In this document: in pieces, positions 11,637 to 20,577 of the stretch
Layout: every line of letters begins with the position of its first letter
Position numbering within the stretch: position 1 is the first letter of the stretch
The notes under the pieces: model-generated
Databases searched by the model: none
Told to the model about the DNA's origin: nothing
The model's input: only the letters and a program-made list of their open reading frames with translations
DNA from: Tricholoma matsutake
Lineage: Eukaryota; Basidiomycota; Agaricomycetes; Agaricales; Tricholomataceae
Length of the DNA: 64,000 nucleotides
Reading direction: 5' to 3'
Assembly: GCA_026075535.2 (NCBI GenBank)
Contig: AP026543.1
Span: 9,052,001 to 9,116,000 of the forward strand
Translations under genes and position numbers: made by a program

Positions 11637-12364
11637 TATGGAAACATTTCAATATCAGCAAAATCCACAATATAAAACATTACATTGATTCAATTTGCTC
11701 ATGGGGTACAACTGATGGCTTCAACTCTGAGGCATCTGAATGCTTGCATATTGACTTTGCCAAGCTGGGATACTGAGCATCAAATAAGAAGGGTTACACA
11801 GTTCAAATAGTGCAATAGCTTACACGTCAAGAGGCAGTGCATCAGTTCACCAGTTATCTGCAGTGGGCAATGCCACATTATGCCACACAGCAGGATTCAG
11901 CCTCAGATGACTACAATGACAACGATGAAGAAAATGAACATGAAGAAGAAGAACATGAGGAGGAGGAGGTAGAGGAGGAGGTGCTTACATACCAGATCAT
12001 GAAAATGGCACTGTTTCCAAAAACCATCATCTCCACCCTCACTCATGACTACAAGGCACCCAATTTCCTTTACCACCTACAAAATTTCATGAATACACAG
12101 TCCATTGCTCCTTGACACCAACTAACACTCACATCACACATTCCTGTTTACAAACAGGTGGCATTGAAACTGCCATTCTTGAAGGAGGCCACATCTTTAT
12201 AGCAAAAGGATATTGTCCATGCAATGAGGGCAGTGCCAGAGAGAATCACTCCAAAGGGTATCAAGAAGGCTATAGGAGAGAATTTTAGCATGGTTATTGT
12301 GTGGGTGAAAGAATGGGATAGCACAAAAAGCCCGCTCCATGGTAAGACTTACCACTGTCATAAT
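11637..12364 (+). pseudogene. Plavaka transposase-like protein, middle part
   Basis: Continues the coding sequence after the MITE: KHFNISKIHNIKHYIDSI, then GTTDGFNSEASECLHIDFAK, a stop at 11774-11776, EAVHQFTSYLQWAMP, and a strongly acidic run (11897-11985). Downstream are recognisable pieces (VHAMRAVPERITPKGIKKA in shifted frames) up to the chromovirus B insertion at 12365. Several stops and frame changes show it is not functional. Confidence 0.7.
12360..12364. repeat. Target-site duplication of chromovirus B (left)
   Basis: ATAAT, matched by ATAAT at 18412-18416. Five-base duplications are usual for Ty3/gypsy integrases. Confidence 0.9.
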
Positions 12365-12790
12365 TATAAGGGCAACCTAAGCTTCTAGCAAAGGGAAATC
12401 CGAAGTTAAAATTATACTACATAATACAGGCATTGGGGGCGCACCTAGCAAAGGGAAATCCGAAGAGAAAACTCTAAGGATCCCCTTGCTGATGCCCAGT
12501 ATATGTGAAGACAACAAAAATCAAATATAACCTAAAAATAGAAAAAGGCGGAGATAGGCGGATCAAGGCCGCCGAATGACATCATACCAAGGGGTATGTG
12601 TCGGAAGGGGTACTCCGCCTCTAAATATAAAAGTGTCAACATATACAAACATGATAGCAAGGGAAAATTAGTAATAAAATCCGGAAAAATCATAGAAAAT
12701 GAAGAATAGAAGGAAATGAGGTGGGGAAAAATATGGGACGAACATAAAAAATAGGAAAAACACACAGGGCACCCCCTTAGTCCCCTTACA
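12365..12790 (-). repeat. 3' LTR, chromovirus copy B
   Basis: 426 bp, identical by eye to 17986-18411. On the minus strand it starts TGTAAGGG and ends CCCTTATA. Confidence 0.95.
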
Positions 12791-12803
12791 TCACCCCCTC
12801 TCT
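12791..12803 (-). promoter_or_regulatory. Polypurine tract, copy B
   Basis: On the minus strand AGAGAGGGGGTGA abuts the 3' LTR. It overlaps the last two bases of the pol stop region, as in copy C. Confidence 0.75.
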
Positions 12804-15800
12804 AAGATGCATCGCCCCGATGCATTCGAAATCGTATACGACCAAAGTCCGTGACTTGAATGCGACGCGGTGCAGCAGTGTGCCGTCGGTGGAATTCCTT
12901 GATTAACCGAGGGGCATTTACGTCAGACTCTTCGACCCATGAGTTCTCCTCATACCCATAACCCTTCCAATGTACCAAATACTGGAGTTTTCCTCGACGC
13001 AAACGGCTGTCCAAGATTGACTCGACTTCATATTGGGGTTCTCCCTCGATCACTGTAGGTGGTGGTGGTGGGTGTGAATGGCGTCCCGGGAACGGATCTG
13101 GGGGAGCTGGAAGCAATTTGACGACATGGAAGACGGGATGGAGTCTGGACATGGAGGCTGGGAGGCATAGACGATAGGCATGTGTTCCAACGCACTTGAC
13201 AATGGGGAAAGGTCCCAAGAAGCGATGAGCGAGTTTCTTGGATGGACGTGTAGTGGAGATGTCACTGGAGTCAAGATAAACTCGATCACCAACCTTGTAC
13301 TGAGGGGTTGGGGAGTGGCGCTGGTTGTAAAATCGCGCCATGTCGTCCTTCGCCTTTGCTAAGGCTGCCCTTGCCTCCTCCAAGCTATCCCTCATGCGTT
13401 CTGTGAACTCATTCACTGTCTCGATGTGTGAGGGAGTTTGGCGAGGTTCAAATCCCATGCGTGGATGTCGTCCAGTGTCTAAGAGGAAAGGGGTCTGTTG
13501 AGTGGAAGCATGGACATGGTTGTTGTATCCGAACTCGGCCAAAGGAAGGAGATCATCCCAATCGTCCTGGCGTTCATTGACAAAGAGGCGGATGTACTGC
13601 TCCAGTTCCTGGTTGACTCGCTCCGTCTGGCCATCAGTTTGTGGGTGATAAGCAGTTGAAGCGAGGAGTTTGATCCCCAGGAGTCGGTACAGCTCACGAG
13701 TGAACTCTGCCATGAACTGAGGGCCACGATCCGAGAGGAAGGCACCAGGAAGTCCATGTAACTTCCACACGTGGTGGAGGTAGAGTCGAGCGGCACCTAG
13801 GGCACTGACAGTGGTGTGAGTGGGAATGAAGTGAGCGCGTTTTCCCACTGAGTCAACTGTGCACATCACCGCATCAAACCCGTTTGACTCTGGCAATTCC
13901 ACCACAAAGTCGACGCTGACGACATCCCAACGACTCTCTGGAACAGGAAGAGGGTGTAGCTCACCAATAGGCTTGCGACGAGGGACCTTGGTGCGTAAGC
14001 AAAGGTCACAAGTGCGACAATACTGACCAATGAGCCGTGACATTTGTGGCCACCAATAGTTCCGTGAGGTGAGCTCCAAGGTCTTCCAGCGTCCGGGGTG
14101 GCCAGCAATCTGTGAGTCATGGTGTTGGGATATGATGCGCCGGCGAAGGTCTGGGTCATTGGGAACATAGATGCGATCCCTGAAGTACAACAAGTCCTCC
14201 TTTTCAGCCCACTCTGCCGCACGTAAGGAAAGGGTCGATCCCTTCCTCAGTTCTTTAACAGCTCGGGCGACAACATCCTCATGTAAACCGCTACGGTTTG
14301 CGCGACGAATGTCACGTAGAATGTCCCGCTCCTCGCCCTGGGGTACGATGCCTTCCAGTGCCCGAATGGTGAACAGGTCTGGCTGCAACAGCACAATGTT
14401 TTGGTTGTCACCGCTGCCATCCCCATGGTCTGCACGTCGGGATAGGGCATCGGTCTTCCCCATGCTGCGACCCGGACGGTGGTGCAAGGAGAAGTCGAAT
14501 CTAGATAGATACAGGGACCAACGAGCTTGACGACGGTTCAATTTCTTGGCCGTCATGAAGTACTCGAGGTTCTTGTGATCCGTCCAAATTTCCACCTTGT
14601 GTTGGGCACCCTCGAGGAAGTGTCGCCACTCCTCAAGCGCACGCATTATCGCCAACATCTCCTTGTCATGGATCTCGTAGTTTCTCTCTACAGCACTAAG
14701 GCTTTTGGAGTAGAACGCAACAGGATGCCACTTCTGGTCCTCCGGAGACTGCTGAGACAACACAGCGCCCGTCGCAAAGTCAGAACTGTCGGCTTCTACA
14801 CGAAAAGGACGCGAATCGTCAGCAAAGGTAAGGATCGGAGCGGAAGTGACCATCTCCTTAAGCTTTTCGAACGCCTCCTGTTGTGCATTATCCCACCTCC
14901 ATGCCTCCTTTCCTGTCAAGTCGAACAGCGGTCGTGCATGATGTGAGAAATCCTTGATAAAACGCCAATAAAAATTGATGAAGCCCAGGAAAGACTGCAC
15001 CTCCTTCTTGTTCGTGGGCGTAGGCCAAGCTGTGACCCCATTTACCTTGATAGGATCCATCTCCACTTGACCCTCCGAGATAATCAGGCCGAGGTACTCG
15101 ATCTTGGTCCTTTCGAACTCGCATTTGTCCTGACGAAGGTAGAGTTTGTACCGTCGAAGTCGCTCTAGGACGAGGCGCGTGATGCGACGGTGCTCTTCAA
15201 CCGTGCGAGTGAAGATGAGGATGTCATCGAGATAGATGCAGACAACGCCTTCGAGGATGAGGTCATGGAAGATGTCGTTCATCATGGTCTGAAAGGTGGC
15301 AGGGCTATTAGTAAGGCCAAAGAACATGACAAGCGGTTCAAAAAGACCACGGTTGGTACGAAAGGCTGCCTTCCACTCATCTCCCTCCTTTATCCTCACA
15401 TTATTATAGCCCCAACGGACATCGAGCTTGGTGAAGTATCGGGCTCCACGGAGCTGGTTTACGAGTTCGGAGATGAGGGGTAGTGGGTAGCGATTTTTGA
15501 CCGTGATGTTGTTGAGTCTTCTGTAGTCTTGAACTGGTCGAAGTGAGCCATCCTTCTTCTTGACAAAGAAAAAGGGAGAGGCCATGGGTGACTTCGATGG
15601 TCGAATACGTCCAGAGGCCAGGTGCTCGTCGATGAACTGGTCAAGCTGCCGTTGTTCCTCCGGAGAGAGAGGATAGACCTTGCAGGATGAAGGGGTTGCG
15701 CCGGGGGTGAGTTCGATCGCGTGATCCCATGGCTTACGCGCAGGAAGAGAGTCGAATGACTCCTTGGAGAACACGTCTTCAAACTCATGGAGATGAGGGA

Positions 15801-16704
15801 GTAAGGAGTTAGTAGAGGATTTAGCAGCGTTGTTTTTGTGGAAGGCCTCGGCGAGGCGTTGGGATATGTTCGATGTGGCACACACCTCATGCGACGAGCG
15901 AATCGCAGTGTAGAAGATCCGATCACCCTCCTCCACTTCCTCTGGGTCCTCATCATCATCATCCGAGTCCGGTATTAGATCAGGAACCCCTTCCAATTCC
16001 ACTTCAGGTATAGGCAGGGGTCCAGCACGACACTTCTGAGTTCGTCGTATTGCCGCCTTCTGTCCACGACGTTCTTGCCTGGCTTCTGTGAAACACGTCC
16101 GACAGCGGGATGGACATCGGCTCATGGTAACCTCCCCGGTGCGCCAGTCGACCTCTGGGTTATGGTCTCGAAGCCATGGATATCCCAAAATCGCCTTTTG
16201 CTTTCCTAATTGAGTGACAGCAAAAAGGGCACGCTCACTATGATCTTTGTAACGGAGAACCAGGTCTGCAACCTCTCGGATGGCACCAGCTTCATTTGGG
16301 GATCCATCCACGTTATATACAGGTATCGGACGTGAGAGTGAGCGAGTATTTAGACGATGTTGTTGTACCAGATGGGAATCGATGAAGAGACCAGTCGCAC
16401 CAGAGTCCAGGAGCGCAGAAACACCGAGTATCTGTCCAGTGTCGGTCGTCTGCAGTTCGATGGCTAGGTTTAAGGAATGTGCAGAGGGAGTGGATGCCAC
16501 AATATACTTGCGTGGTAGTTTACGCTCCCATGATTTAATTTTGGGACGTGGAGTAGAAGGAGAGATGGGGAGAGCAGGTACGTCTTTAGCCAACTTCGAA
16601 GGGTCAGAGAGGGGAGCAGTCACAGAAATGGATTCATTCTCCAGGGATTCAACTGACAAGACTTCAAAGCGGTTATGGACAGGCAGTGAGGGCGTACGAT
16701 TCAC
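12802..16704 (-). CDS. pol: Pol polyprotein, chromovirus copy B (intact)
   Basis: An open frame of 1300 codons, in the -1 frame relative to gag, so it is expected to be made as a Gag-Pol fusion; the first in-frame codon after the overlap is GTG, not ATG. Domains in order: aspartic protease (DSGATG near residue 100), reverse transcriptase (about 360-550, with [20 protein letters not shown] and the YLDD box), RNase H (FRVEADSSDFATGAVLSQ and following), integrase zinc finger (H-H-C-C in SQHHDSQIAGHPG...CRTCDLC), integrase core (SVDFVVELPE, FLSDRGPQFMAEF, HPQTDGQTERVNQELEQYI), and a chromodomain near residues 1230-1285 (YEVESILD...LVHWKGYGYEENSWVEE). The chromodomain is known to direct integration toward marked chromatin in relatives. 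No internal stop is seen. Confidence 0.96.
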   Translation of the reverse strand: MNRTPSLPVHNRFEVLSVESLENESISVTAPLSDPSKLAKDVPALPISPSTPRPKIKSWERKLPRKYIVASTPSAHSLNLAIELQTTDTGQILGVSALLDSGATGLFIDSHLVQQHRLNTRSLSRPIPVYNVDGSPNEAGAIREVADLVLRYKDHSERALFAVTQLGKQKAILGYPWLRDHNPEVDWRTGEVTMSRCPSRCRTCFTEARQERRGQKAAIRRTQKCRAGPLPIPEVELEGVPDLIPDSDDDDEDPEEVEEGDRIFYTAIRSSHEVCATSNISQRLAEAFHKNNAAKSSTNSLLPHLHEFEDVFSKESFDSLPARKPWDHAIELTPGATPSSCKVYPLSPEEQRQLDQFIDEHLASGRIRPSKSPMASPFFFVKKKDGSLRPVQDYRRLNNITVKNRYPLPLISELVNQLRGARYFTKLDVRWGYNNVRIKEGDEWKAAFRTNRGLFEPLVMFFGLTNSPATFQTMMNDIFHDLILEGVVCIYLDDILIFTRTVEEHRRITRLVLERLRRYKLYLRQDKCEFERTKIEYLGLIISEGQVEMDPIKVNGVTAWPTPTNKKEVQSFLGFINFYWRFIKDFSHHARPLFDLTGKEAWRWDNAQQEAFEKLKEMVTSAPILTFADDSRPFRVEADSSDFATGAVLSQQSPEDQKWHPVAFYSKSLSAVERNYEIHDKEMLAIMRALEEWRHFLEGAQHKVEIWTDHKNLEYFMTAKKLNRRQARWSLYLSRFDFSLHHRPGRSMGKTDALSRRADHGDGSGDNQNIVLLQPDLFTIRALEGIVPQGEERDILRDIRRANRSGLHEDVVARAVKELRKGSTLSLRAAEWAEKEDLLYFRDRIYVPNDPDLRRRIISQHHDSQIAGHPGRWKTLELTSRNYWWPQMSRLIGQYCRTCDLCLRTKVPRRKPIGELHPLPVPESRWDVVSVDFVVELPESNGFDAVMCTVDSVGKRAHFIPTHTTVSALGAARLYLHHVWKLHGLPGAFLSDRGPQFMAEFTRELYRLLGIKLLASTAYHPQTDGQTERVNQELEQYIRLFVNERQDDWDDLLPLAEFGYNNHVHASTQQTPFLLDTGRHPRMGFEPRQTPSHIETVNEFTERMRDSLEEARAALAKAKDDMARFYNQRHSPTPQYKVGDRVYLDSSDISTTRPSKKLAHRFLGPFPIVKCVGTHAYRLCLPASMSRLHPVFHVVKLLPAPPDPFPGRHSHPPPPPTVIEGEPQYEVESILDSRLRRGKLQYLVHWKGYGYEENSWVEESDVNAPRLIKEFHRRHTAAPRRIQVTDFGRIRFRMHRGDAS

Positions 16705-17819
16705 TCGCTGCGAATAGGAAAATCCTGCTCCTCTACAACTTCCAGCTTAACCTCCTCTGCAACTTGATCCTTCGCTTCCTCAACATCTACAAGTGCCAAC
16801 AGATCTTGCAGGAGTTCGTCTCGTCCCTCGGGGGTGAGCATGCGGATATCCTGACGATGGGGACACGCTCCAGCCCTGTGTCCAGGTTCCCCACAACGGT
16901 AGCAGAGATCCAACTTACGTGCACGGCTGCGGGCTGCATCAACATCCATTGGTACTGGGATATTGACGGCTGGTGTGGGAGTTTGACGAGCAGGAATGGG
17001 GTTAGGGCGGGGGAGGCTTCGATTGAAGGTGTAGGGTGTATGAGTGGTAGTTGGAGCACGGAATGCAGCATTAAACGCCGCATTTGTGAGTCGGTTCTCA
17101 TCACAGAGTGAAGCAGCTTCATACCAAGCAAGGATATCATCGTCCGCTGGGCGTCCTTCCAACATCTGTGCAATCTGGTCCTGAATTTCTCGGTTGAGCC
17201 CCCGTCGGAACTTCACCACCACTGGTAACCCACTCCCATACCCTGCCATGTCCACCAAATCCTTGAACTCATCGATATAGTCGTCCACGGATCGACGTCC
17301 CTGGTGGTAAGTGGATGACTCAAGTCGTGTCACTGCTCGGTGGCGTTCATTGAGGGGGCAGAAGTGGCGTACGAACTCAGCTCGAAAGTCACCCCAAGTG
17401 GAGAAAGGTAGAGAACCGAGTTCTTTAGTTTGACGTAGGATACGGTCCACATAGAGATAGGCGCGTTCAGATTTCATGTATGTGAAGGCCCAATAAATTT
17501 TTGCAGCCTCATCGACGAATTGATGCGACTGGAGACTAATGTATAACTCACAGGAATTAAGGAATGCACGTCCCTGCGCACGTGCACCATTAAATTCAGC
17601 GGGGGGGGACGGTTTGATCTGGGCACGTTCCTTAGTGGACGCGTTTGGCAAAACATCGTTGTTGGGTGCGCTTGGAGTCGTGAAGGGGGAACTATTAGTC
17701 GTAGGGTTAGCCTGGAGGGTCCTAACGAAGTTTTCAATCGTAGATTTAAGCGAGTCGATTTGCGTGCGCATTCCGGAAACGTCGCTTTCAAGCGCGTCGA
17801 AGCGTTCTGATGCGTCCAT
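16701..17819 (-). CDS. gag: Gag protein, chromovirus copy B (intact, 372 aa)
   Basis: Capsid/nucleocapsid precursor. The N-terminal part has a coiled-coil-like start (MDASERFDALESDVSGMRTQ). A retrotransposon-gag core (about residues 90-230) includes WAFTYMKSERAYLYVDRIL and DYIDEFKDLVDMAGYG. A Pro/Thr-rich linker leads to a CCHC zinc knuckle (CYRCGEPGHRAGAC) near residue 315. The ATG at 17819 is the first in the transcript downstream of the PBS. The stop TGA at 16701-16703 overlaps the start of the open pol frame by a few bases. Copy C encodes the same protein with one nonsense codon. Confidence 0.93.
   Translation of the reverse strand: MDASERFDALESDVSGMRTQIDSLKSTIENFVRTLQANPTTNSSPFTTPSAPNNDVLPNASTKERAQIKPSPPAEFNGARAQGRAFLNSCELYISLQSHQFVDEAAKIYWAFTYMKSERAYLYVDRILRQTKELGSLPFSTWGDFRAEFVRHFCPLNERHRAVTRLESSTYHQGRRSVDDYIDEFKDLVDMAGYGSGLPVVVKFRRGLNREIQDQIAQMLEGRPADDDILAWYEAASLCDENRLTNAAFNAAFRAPTTTHTPYTFNRSLPRPNPIPARQTPTPAVNIPVPMDVDAARSRARKLDLCYRCGEPGHRAGACPHRQDIRMLTPEGRDELLQDLLALVDVEEAKDQVAEEVKLEVVEEQDFPIRSE
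16719..16725 (-). promoter_or_regulatory. Candidate -1 ribosomal frameshift heptamer, copy B
   Basis: On the minus strand the heptamer GGATTTT is phased G GAT TTT in the gag frame, inside the 44-nt gag/pol overlap. A -1 slip here would join gag to pol. It closely resembles the known GGATTTA-type site of retroviruses. The downstream stimulatory structure was not identified. Confidence 0.5.
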
Positions 17820-17973
17820 GTCGCTAGGGAGCGCGTTTGGCGAAAATGGCGGCGCAATAAAGGCGAGAGTATCTGGAACGGTGTGTAGGGACTCTGTGGA
17901 GCTTTGGGAAGCGTCGTCCAGTCCGTACCTGCCTATTTTGGGCAGCGCGTTCGCGATTTTCGGGCCTTAGGGG

Positions 17974-17983
17974 AGAGTTTTCT
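17974..17983 (-). promoter_or_regulatory. Predicted self-priming primer-binding site, copy B
   Basis: On the minus strand AGAAAACTCT begins two bases after the 5' LTR end. It is exactly complementary to AGAGTTTTCT at complement 18087-18096 in the LTR, the predicted 5' end of the transcript. No TGG-starting tRNA-complementary PBS is present. Confidence 0.55.
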
Positions 17984-17985
17984 AC

Positions 17986-18411
17986 TATAAGGGCAACCTA
18001 AGCTTCTAGCAAAGGGAAATCCGAAGTTAAAATTATACTACATAATACAGGCATTGGGGGCGCACCTAGCAAAGGGAAATCCGAAGAGAAAACTCTAAGG
18101 ATCCCCTTGCTGATGCCCAGTATATGTGAAGACAACAAAAATCAAATATAACCTAAAAATAGAAAAAGGCGGAGATAGGCGGATCAAGGCCGCCGAATGA
18201 CATCATACCAAGGGGTATGTGTCGGAAGGGGTACTCCGCCTCTAAATATAAAAGTGTCAACATATACAAACATGATAGCAAGGGAAAATTAGTAATAAAA
18301 TCCGGAAAAATCATAGAAAATGAAGAATAGAAGGAAATGAGGTGGGGAAAAATATGGGACGAACATAAAAAATAGGAAAAACACACAGGGCACCCCCTTA
18401 GTCCCCTTACA
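17986..18411 (-). repeat. 5' LTR, chromovirus copy B
   Basis: 426 bp, identical by eye to the 3' LTR. On the minus strand it contains a TATA-like ACATATAC about 30 nt before the predicted transcript start at about 18096, and two 21-bp direct repeats further downstream. Confidence 0.95.
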
Positions 18412-18416
18412 ATAAT
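18412..18416. repeat. Target-site duplication of chromovirus B (right)
   Basis: ATAAT, matching 12360-12364. Confidence 0.9.
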
Positions 18417-18865
18417 TTTCCTACATTGAAATTTTCAAAGGACTTGCTATTGCTCGTGTTCACCTCATTTTCCGCCTCCCAGATGAGGTTGGGTCATTCA
18501 AGTACCCACTTGCTTTTGTTGACTGGTTCAAGCCACTCAGAAACCCAGGGCCCATTACAGGGATGCACGATGTGTCACTGTCATCGCAAGGGGGGGGGGG
18601 GTCAACAGGCTTCAATTATCTCATTCTCAGAAATTGAACGTACCTGCCATCTCTCACCACATTTTGGGTGCACTGTCAATCCAACCTGGGAATCTGACAC
18701 TGTTCTCAACATCGCAACCTCATTCCACCTCAATCCATATCTCTGACATCACAATTTCTTCTTACTTCGTTACCAGGTTGCATTATTTGAGGCTAAGAGA
18801 AAAGAGTGTCAGGATGCCTTAGCACAAAAATACAACATAGAATTAGATGACATACCTTTGATTTG
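18417..18865 (+). pseudogene. Plavaka transposase-like protein, 3' part
   Basis: Continues the Plavaka coding sequence after chromovirus B, across frame changes: LKFSKDL, ARVHLIFRLPDEVGSFKYPL, VDWFKPLRNPGPITGMHDVS, a run of ten Gs (about 18592-18601) that shifts the frame, then ERTCHLSPHFGCTVNPTWES and a final segment ending FEAKRKECQDALAQKYNIEL before TGA at 18863-18865. The final segment matches the family's usual C-terminus. Confidence 0.7.
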
Positions 18866-19889
18866 ATTGCCAAATTTCAAGCTAAGTTGTAATCCATGGG
18901 AACCACTTGAATCAGTTTATTGAAGAATACTGCCAGTGGAGCCCATTCACATAGTAGAAGAGGGAGACATTGATGTGTGTGTTGATCAACAAAGAAATGG
19001 AACCAAATGTAGACAATGGAATCAAATTGTGACCCGTCATGTGTGAGACACATCTCAAATTGGCACAAGTGCAGCAACACTTGACAGTGCTTGCCTGTAG
19101 GCTGTATGTAGAATCTATTTCTGAATAGCCACCATAACTACTGTGCCGACATATTGGGTGCTATGGACAGCTCCTCTCAGGCCACCAGCATCTACCACAG
19201 CTACCAATGCCTACTGGGCACCCCTATCTGGCTATGTCACCTCCTGGAGTTTGGCCAGGATGACTGTAGTAATTTCCTGTTTCCTGATGCAGTGCTAAGA
19301 TTGGAGAACTCCAAGGGGTACTCATCACTAGAATTTGTAAGGGTATGTTGTGATTTCCAGATAAGCCATCTACCCTCCTTCCTTACCATATATAGTAATC
19401 ATTTCATTATGTAATCATTGTATAAAGTATTTCCCTAGCACCTACATTGTCTCTTGCTAACCAGAAACTCTGTGTTTTGCAAGATATAAATCATCACTGA
19501 AGTACGAACCAGCTTGGGACATGCCACAGCACCAGTACATGGCAAAAGGAAGTCGCTCAACCAACATGTGAGCTGATGACTCAGCACCCAGATAAGGAAA
19601 AATGTTACACATACTTGGTTTTTCACTGTGTTCTGATTCTCTCTCACTTTGTTGTGCTTAGATTGTGGTGAGAGAAGGTATTTTTATGCACATTGATGAA
19701 CATAAATCATGATTACAAAAGCCAGATAAGGTCGGCATGAGATCCCCTCGGAATCTGCCGGCGAGTACCCTTGGAGAACTCTTGATAATTTTGAACTCCG
19801 CAAAGCAGCAATCTCGGCCAAGTAGCCAACTTGCGCAAATGACTCTACATATCGTTCAATAAACAGATCCAAACAGGCTCAAAAGTTTA
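18866..19889. other. Non-coding flank of the Plavaka relic
   Basis: No gene supported. It may hold the 3' untranslated part and terminus of the Plavaka element. A segment near 19660 (GTGGTGAGAGAAGG) resembles the inner arm of the foldback element at 19890-20325. Confidence 0.4.
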
Positions 19890-20325
19890 CAGCAGTTTGC
19901 ATAAGGATGACAAGTTGCCAAAAATTTGATCAACATGAGCAAATTTGATCTCGCAGTCATTTTATGGCTTCCACTGGCACAACAGTTTTCTGGCTTAGGT
20001 TTTGGTGAGGGAAGTGTATATAGATACTGTCAGAACAAGACTGTCAAGTAATAATCCTATTTAACATGGTTTCTGAGGTGCTATGCTGAGAAATAACAAT
20101 ATTAGATCACATGCAAGCCAGAATCTTTGAGAGATTGATTTTGGAAGTGTAAAATTATACTCAGTCAATTATTTACAGACAAAGGCACTGATATCATTTA
20201 TATACACTTCCTTCACCAAAATCCAATCCAGAAAACTGTTGTGGAAGCCATAAAATGACGGCGAGATCAAATTTGCTCATGTTTATCAAATTTTTGGCAA
20301 CTGTCATCCCTTATGCAAACCTCTG
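19890..20325. mobile_element. Foldback MITE (436 bp) with inverted arms of about 135 bp
   Basis: The left arm (about 19890-20030) and right arm (about 20185-20325) are inverted copies with scattered mismatches. Shared words include TTTGCATAAGG, TTGCCAAAAATTTGAT, ATGAGCAAATTTGATCTCG and TCATTTTATGGCTTCCAC. The ends read CAGCAGTTTGC / GCAAACCTCTG and are flanked by TA on both sides (19888-19889, 20326-20327), consistent with a TA target duplication. The roughly 150-bp loop has no coding content. Confidence 0.75.
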
Positions 20326-20577
20326 TAAGTAAGTTATGTAAATAAACGTCACGAAGGGAGTAAGCCAAGAGGAAAACAAGTCAAAGATGAAAGTTCCAAA
20401 GCTGCAGCCGATTGTGAACAACGATTATGCTTAACATTCCTTCCTGTAATCCACGTCCAAACCGCAGCAACGACTAGCATTCCTACCCAAGCTGATAGGT
20501 TGTGTTTTCATCTATCCTGATCTACTCTCTGTCCCTGACCTTCCAGTCTTGGGTAACGATTGACACCTTATATCATA

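Larger units (their letters stand above)
12365..18411 (-). mobile_element. Ty3/gypsy chromovirus, copy B (apparently intact, 6047 bp)
   Basis: A complete element on the minus strand: 5' LTR 17986-18411, PBS, gag, pol in the -1 frame, polypurine tract and 3' LTR 12365-12790, flanked by ATAAT on both sides. The two 426-bp LTRs look identical base for base, and both reading frames are open with all catalytic motifs present. This suggests very recent insertion and possible activity. It sits inside a Plavaka transposase relic. The chromodomain and self-priming arrangement place it near the Tf1/sushi-type chromoviruses; the family name is inferred. Confidence 0.96.
8484..18865 (+). mobile_element. 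Plavaka-type DNA transposon relic (coding part), split by two insertions
   Basis: Three coding blocks (8484-10475, 11637-12364, 18417-18865) together resemble the long transposase-like proteins of fungal Plavaka (CACTA-related) elements: an N-terminal Cys/His finger, a W-rich segment, the conserved DKTQLLTFSGDKQAWPVYLT region, MTPDMLHQLHKGIFKDH, NINKIHNIKHY-type and HIDFAKLGY segments, and a C-terminal FEAKRKECQDALAQKY. A hAT-type MITE (10476-11628) and chromovirus B (12365-18411) were inserted later. Removing each insertion with one copy of its target duplication rejoins adjacent homologous blocks. The terminal inverted repeats of the Plavaka element were not identified. Confidence 0.75.
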
